Below are positions 1 to 7,650 of a stretch of DNA of 64,000 nucleotides, piece after piece. Where the stretch lies: NCBI RefSeq assembly GCF_031760065.1, contig NZ_CP134500.1:5084001-5148000 (forward strand), in the 5' to 3' direction. Made by a program: the position numbers and the translations under genes. Numbering within the stretch: position 1 is the first letter of the stretch; each line of letters begins with the position of its first letter. The stretch comes from Streptomyces durocortorensis. Lineage in GTDB: Bacteria > Actinomycetota > Actinomycetes > Streptomycetales > Streptomycetaceae. Below the pieces are notes generated by a model, which made no database searches, was not told the origin of the DNA, and saw only the letters and a program-made list of their open reading frames with translations.

Positions 1-89
1 GTGCCCGAGAACGGAGATACTAGGGGCGGGCATCGACGACGCCGCGCTCCCGCGCGAGAGCCAACGCCCTACCGAGGAGGAACGACAGC

Positions 90-410
90 GTGACCTACGT
101 CATCGCGCAGCCTTGTGTCGACGTGAAGGACAAGGCCTGCATCGAAGAGTGCCCCGTCGACTGCATTTACGAGGGCCAGCGGTCCTTGTACATCCACCCG
201 GACGAATGCGTCGACTGCGGAGCCTGTGAGCCGGTCTGCCCGGTCGAGGCCATCTTCTACGAGGACGACACTCCGGAGGAGTGGAAGGACTACTACAAGG
301 CGAACGTCGAGTTCTTCGACGACCTCGGTTCGCCGGGCGGTGCTTCCAAGCTCGGTCTCATCGAGCGCGACCACGCGTTCGTCGCCGGACTGCCGCCGCA
401 GAACCAGTAG
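90..410 (+). CDS. fdxA: 7Fe ferredoxin (3Fe-4S/4Fe-4S), FdxA type
   Basis: This is a small soluble electron carrier of 106 residues. The N-terminal half holds the cysteine pattern of a seven-iron ferredoxin: CVDVKDKACIEECPVDC followed by CVDCGACEPVCP, which together bind one 3Fe-4S and one 4Fe-4S cluster. The acidic C-terminal extension is usual for the actinobacterial type. The GTG start is preceded by a strong GAGGAGG Shine-Dalgarno sequence 9 nt upstream (74-80). The succinyl-diaminopimelate aminotransferase gene follows in the same direction, as is common in actinomycetes, but no functional link is shown by the sequence. Its redox partners (cytochromes P450 or oxidoreductases) cannot be told from here. 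Confidence 0.95.
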   Translation: MTYVIAQPCVDVKDKACIEECPVDCIYEGQRSLYIHPDECVDCGACEPVCPVEAIFYEDDTPEEWKDYYKANVEFFDDLGSPGGASKLGLIERDHAFVAGLPPQNQ

Positions 411-543
411 AACGGCGGCACCACGTGCGCAGCCCGGTCCCGTACGGTCAGTCACCGTGCGGGACCGAGGCGTATCCCCGTACGGCCGCCGTCGCCGCGC
501 ACGCAGCCGCCGGTACATGAACAGCCCGAGAAAGCAGAGCCCT

Positions 544-1638
544 GTGTCCGCAGTCTCCTCCCGCCTCCCGGCATTCCCCTGGGACAAGCTCGCGCCGTAC
601 AAGTCGACGGCGCAGGCCCACCCCGACGGTCTGGTGGACCTGTCCGTCGGCACCCCGGTGGACCCGGTTCCCGAGCTGATCCAGCAGGCGCTCGTCGCCG
701 CGTCGGACAGCCCCGGCTATCCGACGGTCTGGGGCACCGAGGCCCTGCGTGACGCGCTCACCGGCTGGGTGGAGCGCCGCCTCGGGGCGGTCGGGGTGAC
801 CCACGCGAACGTGCTGCCGGTCGTCGGCTCCAAGGAGCTGGTGGCCTGGCTGCCGACGCAGCTCGGCCTCGGCGCGGGAGACCGGGTCGCCTACCCGCGG
901 CTCGCCTACCCGACGTACGAGGTCGGCGCCCGGCTCTGCGGTGCCGAGCCCGTCGTCTACGACGACCCGACCGAGCTGGACCCGGCGGGGCTGAAGCTGC
1001 TCTGGCTCAACTCGCCCTCCAACCCGACCGGGCGGGTGCTGGCCAAGGATGAGCTGACCCGGATCGTCGCCTGGGCGCGCGAGCACGGCGTACTGGTCTT
1101 CAGCGACGAGTGCTACCTGGAGCTGGGCTGGGACGCCGAGCCGGTCTCGGTGCTCCACCCGGACGTCTGCGGCGGTGACTGCACGGGACTGGTCGCCGTC
1201 CACTCCCTCTCCAAGCGCTCCAACCTCGCCGGATACCGGGCCGCGTTCATCGCGGGCGACGCGGCCGTCCTCGGTGAGCTGCTGCTGATCCGCAAGCACG
1301 GCGGGATGATGACTCCCGCCCCCGTCCAGGCCGCCACCGTCGCCGCCCTCGGCGACGACGTGCACGTGGCCGAGCAGCGCGCCCGCTACGCGGACCGCCG
1401 CCTCGCCCTGCGGGCCGCCCTGGAGGAGCACGGCTTCCGGATCGAGCACAGCGAGGCGAGCCTCTACCTGTGGGCCACCCGCGACGAGCCGTGCTGGCAG
1501 ACCGTGGCGTACCTCGCGGAGCTGGGCATCCTGGTGGCGCCCGGGGACTTCTACGGGCCGGCGGGCGAGAACTTCGTCCGGGTGGCCTTCACGGCGACCG
1601 ACGAGCGGGTGGCGGCGGCGGTCAAGCGGCTGTCCTGA
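544..1638 (+). CDS. dapC: succinyldiaminopimelate transaminase (class I/II aminotransferase)
   Basis: A PLP-dependent fold-type I aminotransferase of 364 residues, expected to convert N-succinyl-2-amino-6-ketopimelate to N-succinyl-LL-diaminopimelate in the lysine and peptidoglycan precursor pathway. The N-terminal PWDKLAPYKSTAQAHPDG segment is typical of actinobacterial DapC. SPSNPTG is the substrate/cofactor segment, FSDECYLELGW holds the Asp and Tyr that contact PLP, and SLSKRSNLAGYR holds the Schiff-base Lys. dapE lies 2 kb downstream, which supports the assignment over a generic aminotransferase. The GTG at 544 gives the usual N-terminus; an in-frame ATG at 517 would add nine residues and cannot be excluded because neither start has a strong ribosome binding site. 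Confidence 0.9.
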   Translation: MSAVSSRLPAFPWDKLAPYKSTAQAHPDGLVDLSVGTPVDPVPELIQQALVAASDSPGYPTVWGTEALRDALTGWVERRLGAVGVTHANVLPVVGSKELVAWLPTQLGLGAGDRVAYPRLAYPTYEVGARLCGAEPVVYDDPTELDPAGLKLLWLNSPSNPTGRVLAKDELTRIVAWAREHGVLVFSDECYLELGWDAEPVSVLHPDVCGGDCTGLVAVHSLSKRSNLAGYRAAFIAGDAAVLGELLLIRKHGGMMTPAPVQAATVAALGDDVHVAEQRARYADRRLALRAALEEHGFRIEHSEASLYLWATRDEPCWQTVAYLAELGILVAPGDFYGPAGENFVRVAFTATDERVAAAVKRLS

Positions 1639-1724
1639 CGCACCTGGACGTACCTACGCGTACGCGGGAGGGCCTGAGGGGTGCGCACTCCTCAGGCCCT
1701 CCCGCGCGTTCACGGAGTGGTGAA

Positions 1725-2216
1725 TCAGCCGACCGGCAGACCGCCCGTCAGGCCGTTGGTGGGCAGGCCGCCGCCGAGGGCGTCGGTGGGCAGGCCGCCC
1801 TTGGTGACGGCGTCGGTGGGCAGACCGCCACCCAGAGCGTCGGTGGGCAGGCCACCCCCGGCGGCGTCGGTCACACCGCCGACGGCCTCGCCCGCGTTGC
1901 CCGCGGCCTGGCCCGCGGTCTCCTGGGCCGCGGGGGCGGCGACCCTGGCGGTCTTGCCCGCGGTCTGGCCCGCGGCCGGCAGGGCGGTGCCGACGAGACG
2001 GCCGCCGGTGTCACCGGCGGCCTGGGTGCCCTGCTGGGCGGCGCTGTCCACGGTGTTGCCGAGGCCGGCGCCGTCCAGTGCGGTCAGACCGCCCAGGTTC
2101 GGGGTCTGCGGGAGCTCTGCGGCGCCCGCGGCACCGGCCGCACCGACCACGGGGGCTGCACCTGCGGCGATCAGCAGCGCGGTACGAGCGATCCGACGGG
2201 CCAGGGGGAGAGACAT
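1725..2216 (-). CDS. small secreted Gly/Pro/Ala-rich repeat protein
   Basis: A 163-residue protein with a clear Sec-type signal peptide: a basic N-region (SLPLARRIARTA), a hydrophobic Ala/Gly core and an AGAAELP-like cleavage area. The mature part is Ala/Gly/Thr-rich and ends in near-identical GGLPTDALGG-type units, four to five of them (about residues 118-163), encoded by imperfect 18-30 bp tandem DNA repeats. A strong GAAGGAG Shine-Dalgarno lies just before the ATG. No enzymatic motif is visible. Similar small exported proteins are widespread in Streptomyces and are sometimes called ATP-binding protein, a label nothing here supports. A cell-surface or matrix role is only a guess. It is transcribed convergently with dapC. 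Confidence 0.75.
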   Translation of the reverse strand: MSLPLARRIARTALLIAAGAAPVVGAAGAAGAAELPQTPNLGGLTALDGAGLGNTVDSAAQQGTQAAGDTGGRLVGTALPAAGQTAGKTARVAAPAAQETAGQAAGNAGEAVGGVTDAAGGGLPTDALGGGLPTDAVTKGGLPTDALGGGLPTNGLTGGLPVG

Positions 2217-2506
2217 GATGCTCCTTCGACGGGGTGTGCACGAATGTGTCTGTCCGTTGATCGGACGCACTGACAACCGCCTTGGGGGAGGGGAAAGTTG
2301 CGGTGGCCGAAGGTAAAGACTGAGTAATGCGTCCGATAATCCGCAGCGGAGGAATCCGGGCAAACAATGCATTCCGCGGCGGTCCGGTGAACCGTCACTT
2401 CCCTTGCGGCGCAAGGGGATCACGGCAGGGCGAGCGCATCGTCGAAAGGTGTGCGGAAAAGGTCCGGGGCGAAGTCCCCCAAGGCCCGTACGGGTGACAG
2501 GTCGTA

Positions 2507-3436
2507 CTACTGGGCGACCCGGATCGCGACCGCCGCGGTGCCCGGTTCCTCACCCTTCGTGCGTTCCGTCCGCCAGCCCGAAGAGGCGTCCCACACCCGG
2601 TCCGCGTAGCTCACCCGCTCGATCCGCAGCGCCTCGGAGTGGGCCACGGCCCAGTGCGCCAGCTCCCACCCGCGGCGCGGTGCGGCCTTGCTCCCGGCCC
2701 GGTCCGTCGTCGCCGGGACGGGCACCGAAACGGTCGCCGAGGCGGACGCGCCCGCGGCCTTCGCGGTGGGCAGCACCTTCTTCCCGAAGGCGCGCACCAG
2801 TTCGGCCCGCACCTGCGCGGCGTCGCCCGGACCGTCCGCGGTGGCCGTCGAGGGGGTGCAGTTCAGCACGGCGGGCTTGCGCCCGGTCAGCGCGGCGGCC
2901 AGCAGCGCGGCGTCCGGCTCGTGCTTCGCGTACGCCTGCGGGAAACCGCTGCGCTGCACGCGCTGCGCGGCCACGGTCAGCGGGAGGCGCGAATAGCCCG
3001 GGACCTCGGCGAGATGCTCGTAGAACTTCCCGGCCGAGTAGACCGGGTCCATGATCTGCTCCACGGTGCCCCAGCCCTGCGAGGGCCGCTGCTGGAACAG
3101 GCCCACCGAGTCCCGGTCGCCGTAGTCGATGTTGCGGAGCGTGGACTCCTGGAGCGCGGTGGCCAGCGCGATCGTGACCGCCCGCTCCGGCATCCCCCGG
3201 GTGGTGCCGACCGCCGAGATCGTCGCCGCGTTCGCGGCCTGGGCGAGGCTCATCTCGTACCTGTGCGAGGTGCCCCCGTCCTCGTCCGTCGCCTCCACGA
3301 CGCAGCGGGGCTGGTTCTTCGAGCCGGAGGAGTCGTACTGCACGGCCAGATACCCGCCCAGCGCCGCGAGCACGGCGAAGGCGGCCGCGTATCGGAGGAG
3401 GCGGCTGCGACGGCGAGGGCTGGCTGTCCTGGGCAC
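2507..3436 (-). CDS. membrane-anchored extracytoplasmic protein with lysozyme-like region
   Basis: A 309-residue protein with a short basic N-terminus (PRTASPRRRSRLLR), one membrane segment at about residues 15-32 and an extracytoplasmic remainder. Residues about 75-150 hold the motif ATALQESTLRN, then DYGDRDSVGLFQQRPSQGWG and YSAGKFYEHL. This resembles the goose-lysozyme/SLT-like module that often precedes NlpC/P60 domains, with the Glu of QES as candidate catalytic acid. No NlpC/P60 domain follows; the C-terminal third is Ala/Thr-rich and then conserved (GWELAHWAVAHSEALRI). Homologues carry the unhelpful label heavy metal transporter, and nothing in this sequence suggests transport. The GTG start fits the membrane segment; it is divergent from dapE, with the two starts 61 bp apart. 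Confidence 0.75.
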   Translation of the reverse strand: MPRTASPRRRSRLLRYAAAFAVLAALGGYLAVQYDSSGSKNQPRCVVEATDEDGGTSHRYEMSLAQAANAATISAVGTTRGMPERAVTIALATALQESTLRNIDYGDRDSVGLFQQRPSQGWGTVEQIMDPVYSAGKFYEHLAEVPGYSRLPLTVAAQRVQRSGFPQAYAKHEPDAALLAAALTGRKPAVLNCTPSTATADGPGDAAQVRAELVRAFGKKVLPTAKAAGASASATVSVPVPATTDRAGSKAAPRRGWELAHWAVAHSEALRIERVSYADRVWDASSGWRTERTKGEEPGTAAVAIRVAQ

Positions 3437-3497
3437 GGGCCCACGGTACTGGAGGCCCCGGCCGGGGCCTCCACCCAAGTCCCTTAGGGTCGGGGCC

Positions 3498-4577
3498 ATG
3501 GCCGACAGCACGCTTGACCTCACTCTGGACGGACCCGCGCTCACCGCCCGGCTCGTCGATCTCCCCTCGGTCAGCGGGGAGGAGAAGGCCCTCGCCGACG
3601 CGATCGAATCGGCTCTGCGCGCCCTGCCCCACCTGACCGTCGACCGGCACGGCAACAACGTCGTCGCCCGGACGAACCTGGGCCGCTCCGAGCGCGTCGT
3701 CCTCGCCGGGCACATCGACACCGTGCCGATCGCCGACAATGTCCCCTCGCGGCTCGACGCGGACGGCATCCTCTGGGGCTGCGGGACCTCCGACATGAAG
3801 TCCGGCGTCGCCGTCCAGCTGCGGATCGCCGCGACGGTCCCCGAGCCCAACCGCGATCTGACCTTCATCTTCTACGACAACGAAGAAGTCGCCGCCCACC
3901 TCAACGGCCTCGGCCACATCGCCGAAGCCCACCCCGACTGGCTCGCCGGAGACTTCGCGGTCCTCCTGGAGCCCTCCGACGGCGAGGTCGAGGGCGGCTG
4001 CCAGGGCACGCTCCGGGTTCACCTGCGTACGACGGGGGAGCGGGCACACTCCGCGCGCAGCTGGATGGGCTCCAACGCCGTCCACGCCGCCGCCCCGATC
4101 CTGGCGGCCCTCGCCGCGTACGAGCCCCGCCGCCCGGTCATCGACGGCCTCGAATACCACGAGGGCCTCAACGCCGTCGGCATCGAGGGCGGTGTAGCCA
4201 CCAACGTCATCCCGGACGCCTGCACCGTCGTCGTCAACTACCGCTACGCCCCCGACCGCAGTGAGGAGGAGGCGATCGCCCACGTCCGCGAGGTCTTCGC
4301 GGACTGCGGCGTTGCCGAGTTCGTCATCGACGACCACTCCGGTGCGGCCATGCCCGGGCTCTCCCACCCCGCCGCCCAGGCGTTCATGACCGCGGTCGGC
4401 GGCACCGCGCGGCCCAAGTTCGGCTGGACCGACGTCTCCCGCTTCGGCGCCCTCGGCGTCCCCGCGGTGAACTACGGCCCCGGCGACCCGATGTACGCCC
4501 ACAAGCGCGACGAGCACGTGGCGGTCGAGAAGATCACCCACTGCGAGGACCGCCTCCGCTCCTGGCTGACCGGCTGA
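3498..4577 (+). CDS. dapE: succinyl-diaminopimelate desuccinylase
   Basis: An M20-family zinc amidohydrolase of 359 residues that removes succinate from N-succinyl-LL-diaminopimelate, the step after DapC. Metal-ligand motifs appear in order: GHIDTVP (His and Asp), WGCGTSDMKSG (bridging Asp), DNEEV (general base Glu and ligand), LLEPSDG (ligand) and YAHKRDEHV (final His). The central dimerisation/lid domain (about residues 175-290) is present, so the protein looks intact and of normal family length. The ATG start places the conserved LTARLVDLPSVSGEE segment near the N-terminus. dapC upstream in the window makes the pathway assignment firm compared with other M20 deacylases. Confidence 0.93.
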   Translation: MADSTLDLTLDGPALTARLVDLPSVSGEEKALADAIESALRALPHLTVDRHGNNVVARTNLGRSERVVLAGHIDTVPIADNVPSRLDADGILWGCGTSDMKSGVAVQLRIAATVPEPNRDLTFIFYDNEEVAAHLNGLGHIAEAHPDWLAGDFAVLLEPSDGEVEGGCQGTLRVHLRTTGERAHSARSWMGSNAVHAAAPILAALAAYEPRRPVIDGLEYHEGLNAVGIEGGVATNVIPDACTVVVNYRYAPDRSEEEAIAHVREVFADCGVAEFVIDDHSGAAMPGLSHPAAQAFMTAVGGTARPKFGWTDVSRFGALGVPAVNYGPGDPMYAHKRDEHVAVEKITHCEDRLRSWLTG

Positions 4578-4688
4578 CCGCCGGACGCACGGCATTCCCC
4601 CGCGCGTAACCTCCGTGGATCTACGCTGGCCGGACGCAGCACGACACGTACGACCCAGCACGACGCAGGTCGGTGGAGGGAGCGGAAC

Positions 4689-5474
4689 ATGGGCAACGCC
4701 GAGGACGCACGGATTCCCGAAGGTGCGGAGGTCCCCGAGGGCGCGGTGGCCCCCGAGGAGCAGTGGCTGGGTCCGGTACTGCGCCGCAGGGAGCAGGTCC
4801 AGCCCGGCACGACCGATCAGCGGCTGCTGGACTCCGAGGGCGATTCCGAGTGGGTGCACACCGACCCCTGGCGGGTGATGCGCATCCAGTCGGAGTTCGT
4901 CGAGGGCTTCGGCGCGCTCGCCGAACTGCCGAGCGCGATCAGCGTCTTCGGCTCGGCCCGCACGCCCGCCGGGTCGCCGGACTACGAGGCCGGGGTGGCG
5001 ATCGGCAAGGCCCTGGTCGACGCGGGCTTCGCGGTGATCACCGGCGGCGGCCCGGGCGCGATGGAAGCCGCCAACAAGGGCGCCCGGGAGGCCAAGGGCG
5101 TCTCGGTCGGCCTCGGCATCGAGCTGCCCTTCGAGTCGGGGCTGAACCCCCACGTCGACATCGGCGTCAACTTCCGCTACTTCTTCGTCCGCAAGACGAT
5201 GTTCGTGAAGTACGCCCAGGGCTTCGTTGTCCTCCCCGGCGGCCTCGGCACTCTGGACGAGCTCTTCGAGGCGCTGACCCTCGTCCAGACCGGCAAGGTC
5301 ACCCGCTTCCCGATCGTCCTCTTCGGCACCGAGTACTGGGGCGGCCTGATCGACTGGCTCCGCGACACGGTGGTCGCCCAGGGCAAGGCATCGGACAAGG
5401 ACCTGATGCTCTTCCACGTGACGGACGACGTGGAGGAGGCGGTCATGCTGGTGACGAAGGAGGTCGGGCGGTGA
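4689..5474 (+). CDS. TIGR00730/LOG family Rossmann-fold protein (nucleotide phosphoribohydrolase-like)
   Basis: 261 residues. The family motifs are intact: GSAR near residue 82, GGGPGAMEAANKGA, and the catalytic PGGLGTLDELFEAL box (the PGGxGTxxE signature). Members cleave nucleoside 5'-monophosphates, classically cytokinin riboside monophosphates (Lonely Guy). Whether this one makes cytokinins or salvages nucleotides cannot be judged. The N-terminal 60 residues are acidic and variable (PEGAEVPEGAVAPEEQ). The ATG has a GGAGGGAGCGG Shine-Dalgarno. The gene sits between dapE and a FolP2-type gene, the same neighbourhood I recall for Rv1205 in mycobacteria. Confidence 0.88.
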   Translation: MGNAEDARIPEGAEVPEGAVAPEEQWLGPVLRRREQVQPGTTDQRLLDSEGDSEWVHTDPWRVMRIQSEFVEGFGALAELPSAISVFGSARTPAGSPDYEAGVAIGKALVDAGFAVITGGGPGAMEAANKGAREAKGVSVGLGIELPFESGLNPHVDIGVNFRYFFVRKTMFVKYAQGFVVLPGGLGTLDELFEALTLVQTGKVTRFPIVLFGTEYWGGLIDWLRDTVVAQGKASDKDLMLFHVTDDVEEAVMLVTKEVGR

Positions 5475-5502
5475 ACGGCTGAGCCCGCCCGGCAGAACGC
5501 AG

Positions 5503-5523
5503 GCCCGTCCGGCGATTGAGGAC
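5503..5523. repeat. Streptomyces-type dispersed intergenic motif
   Basis: The stretch contains CCGTCCGGCGATTGAGGAC, a string I recognise from many intergenic positions in Streptomyces genomes, usually followed by a GGGGC/GCCCC hairpin, as it is here. It lies in the 145-bp gap between two convergent genes. Copy number in this genome cannot be checked from the window. Confidence 0.5.
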
Positions 5524-5558
5524 ATCTTTCCAGCCCTCCAGCCCTCCGGCGCTTGGGG

Positions 5559-5592
5559 AGCGGGGCCCAGGGGCAGCGCCCCGGGCCCCGCT
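5559..5592. terminator. bidirectional hairpin terminator between LOG gene and folP2
   Basis: AGCGGGGCCC pairs with GGGCCCCGCT, and an inner GGGGC/GCCCC stem around an AGC loop continues it after a single bulged A: 15 base pairs in all. It lies between two convergent genes and has no U-tract, as is normal for Streptomyces. Confidence 0.75.
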
Positions 5593-5619
5593 CATCGGGC
5601 AGGCGCCCGGCGCCAGGCC

Positions 5620-6492
5620 CTACGCCAGCCCCCTCCGCGCCACGGCCGGAGGCCGGTGCCCGGCAATCGACGCCACCATGTCCAGCACCTGCCGCGTCTC
5701 CGCCACCTCATGCACCCGGTACACCTGCGCCCCCAGCCACGCCGAGACCGCCGTCGTCGCCAGCGTGCCGATGACCCGCTCCTTCACCGGCCGGTCCAGC
5801 GTCTCGCCGACGAAGTCCTTGTTGGACAGGGACACCAGCACCGGCCACCCCGTCTCCGCCATCTCCCCGAGCCGCCGCGTCGCCTCCAGCGAGTGCCGGG
5901 TGTTCTTCCCGAAGTCGTGACCCGGGTCGATCATGATCCCGTCCGGCCGCACCCCGAGCTCCACCGCCCGCTCGGCAAGCCCCACGGTCACCCGCAGGAT
6001 GTCCGCCATCACATCGTCGTACGCGATCCGGTGCGGCCGGGTCCGCGGCTCCGCGCCGCCCGCGTGCGTGCACACCAGCCCCGCCCCGTACCGCGCCGCG
6101 ACCTCCGCGAGCTTCGGGTCCACCCCGCCCCACGCGTCGTTCAGCACGTCCGCCCCGGCCTCGCAGACCGCCTCGCCCACCTCGTGCCGCCAGGTGTCGA
6201 CGCTGATCACCACGTCCGGGTGGCGGCGGCGGACCTCGGCGACGAACCCCACCGTGCGGCGCGCCTCCTCCTCCGCGTTCACCTCCTCGCCGGGACCCGC
6301 CTTCACACCGCCGATGTCGATGATCGCGGCGCCCTCGGCCACCGCCTGCTCGACCCGGGCGAGCGCGGGCTCGTCCTGGAACGTGGCGCCCTGGTCGTAG
6401 AAGGAGTCCGGGGTCCGGTTCACGATCGCCATGATCACCGGCTCGTGCGGACCGAATTCCCGCCGCCCCAGCCTGAGTGCACCGCTTCGCAT
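5620..6492 (-). CDS. folP2: dihydropteroate synthase homologue, FolP2 type
   Basis: A TIM-barrel pterin-binding protein of 290 residues. The DHPS framework is clear: VNRTPDSFYD, ISVDTWRHEV, LNDAWGG, DPGHDFGKN, SNKDFVGET and YRVHEV. Key loops differ from canonical folate DHPS: loop 1 reads VNRTPDSF rather than LNVTPDSF, loop 2 reads GGVKAGPG instead of GGESTRPG, and SNKDFVG replaces SRKSFIG. These are the features I recall for mycobacterial FolP2 (Rv1207), reported not to replace FolP1. The name folP with a folate-synthesis role should therefore not be taken for granted. A GAGGAGG Shine-Dalgarno supports the ATG start. The neighbourhood (LOG gene on one side, DivIVA-like gene and tag on the other) also matches the FolP2 locus. 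Confidence 0.85.
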   Translation of the reverse strand: MRSGALRLGRREFGPHEPVIMAIVNRTPDSFYDQGATFQDEPALARVEQAVAEGAAIIDIGGVKAGPGEEVNAEEEARRTVGFVAEVRRRHPDVVISVDTWRHEVGEAVCEAGADVLNDAWGGVDPKLAEVAARYGAGLVCTHAGGAEPRTRPHRIAYDDVMADILRVTVGLAERAVELGVRPDGIMIDPGHDFGKNTRHSLEATRRLGEMAETGWPVLVSLSNKDFVGETLDRPVKERVIGTLATTAVSAWLGAQVYRVHEVAETRQVLDMVASIAGHRPPAVARRGLA

Positions 6493-6620
6493 CCCCTGTT
6501 TCCTCCTCAGTAGCCCGCCTGCGACCCTAACGGTCGGCCCGACCGGTCAGTGCCGCATGCTGTCAGTGCCTCGTGGCACGATCGGTGCCGGACGAGGTTT
6601 CCGCCCCCGGGGAGATACGC

Positions 6621-7028
6621 GTGTTCTGGTTCTTGCTGCTCACGATGGTCGTGGTCGTCACGGCGGTCACCCTCGCGGTGGTCGGCGGCGGCGGGAGCCC
6701 GGTGCTCCAGGACGTGGAGCCCGAGCGGTTCACCGATCCGCTGCCCACGACCCGCCCGGTAGGCCGGGCCGACGTCGAGGGGCTGCGCCTCCCGATGGCC
6801 GCGCGCGGCTATCGCATGGCGGACGTCGACGAGGCGCTGTCCCGGCTCGGCGCCGAGCTGGCCGAGCGGGACTCCCGGATCGCGGAGCTGGAATCCGCCC
6901 TGGCCGGTGTGCAGGCGGCCGCGGTGTCGACGGGCACCGACCTGTTCAAGCAGCCGGGAGACCGGCCCGCCGAGCCGCGCGGCCGGGAGAACGGCGGCGC
7001 GGACCCGGCCGAGAGGGACGAGCGATGA
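6621..7028 (+). CDS. DivIVA-like single-pass membrane protein
   Basis: A 135-residue protein with an N-terminal membrane helix (FWFLLLTMVVVVTAVTLAVVG), a short linker, and a DivIVA-domain-like segment GYRMADVDEALSRLGAELAERD followed by a short coiled coil (IAELESALAG). The YxxxDVDxxL motif is the core of the DivIVA/Wag31 N-terminal domain, here placed after a membrane anchor. The GTG at 6621 has GGGGAG six bases upstream; an alternative GTG at 6573 would add 16 residues before the membrane helix. The stop codon overlaps the next start as ATGA, so translation is probably coupled to tag. A role in polar or cell-division membrane organisation is an inference from the domain. Confidence 0.75.
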   Translation: MFWFLLLTMVVVVTAVTLAVVGGGGSPVLQDVEPERFTDPLPTTRPVGRADVEGLRLPMAARGYRMADVDEALSRLGAELAERDSRIAELESALAGVQAAAVSTGTDLFKQPGDRPAEPRGRENGGADPAERDER

Positions 7029-7621
7029 GCGGCGGAGCCGTGACGGCCCCCGACGGAGGCCTGCGCTGCCCGTGGGGCCTGTCCGCCGAGGACTACCTCG
7101 ACTACCACGACACCGAGTGGGGCCGCCCGGTCCACGGCGACGACGCCCTGTTCGAGCGGCTCTGCCTGGAGGCCTTCCAGTCCGGGCTGTCCTGGATCAC
7201 GATCCTGCGCCGCCGCGAGACCTTCCGTGCCGCCTTCGAGGGATTCCGGATCGGGGCGGTCGCGAAGTTCACCGACGCCGACCGGGAGCGGCTTCTCGCC
7301 GACCCGGGGATCATCCGCAACCGGGCCAAGGTCGACGCGACCCTCGCCAATGCGAAGGTGCTCGCCGACTGGCCGGCCGGGGAGCTGGACGAGCTGATCT
7401 GGTCCTACGCCCCCGACCCGGCCGGCCGGCCCGCCCCGCGCACGCTGTCGGACGTGCCGGCCGTCACCCCCGAGTCCACCGCGCTGGCCAAGGCGCTGAA
7501 GAAGCGCTCGATCCGCTTCGTCGGCCCCACCACCGCCTACGCCCTGATGCAGGCGTGCGGACTGGTCGACGACCACCTCGCGGACTGCGTGGCGCGCGGC
7601 GGCGGCAGCACGGCTCGCTGA
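7025..7621 (+). CDS. tag: DNA-3-methyladenine glycosylase I
   Basis: A 198-residue base-excision repair enzyme that removes 3-methyladenine from alkylated DNA. Family motifs: RCPWG near the N-terminus, YHDTEWGRPVHGDDALFERLCLEAFQSGLSW, TILRRRETFRAAFEGF, and FVGPTTAYALMQACGLVDDH. The zinc-binding set (Cys near the N-terminus, His of YHDTEWG, C-terminal His of VDDHLADC and Cys) is present. The ATG overlaps the stop of the DivIVA-like gene by four bases, and that pairing is also the mycobacterial arrangement I recall (Rv1209-Rv1210). Confidence 0.93.
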   Translation: MSGGAVTAPDGGLRCPWGLSAEDYLDYHDTEWGRPVHGDDALFERLCLEAFQSGLSWITILRRRETFRAAFEGFRIGAVAKFTDADRERLLADPGIIRNRAKVDATLANAKVLADWPAGELDELIWSYAPDPAGRPAPRTLSDVPAVTPESTALAKALKKRSIRFVGPTTAYALMQACGLVDDHLADCVARGGGSTAR

Positions 7622-7650
7622 AGGGTTACCGACCCCCGGGGCGGAAGGGG

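Noticed and set aside
2550..5525. A 991-codon minus-strand open frame
   Set aside because: It runs antisense to dapE and the LOG gene and through the lysozyme-like gene in another frame; composition is Gly/Arg/Val-rich with no domain. High GC creates such frames.
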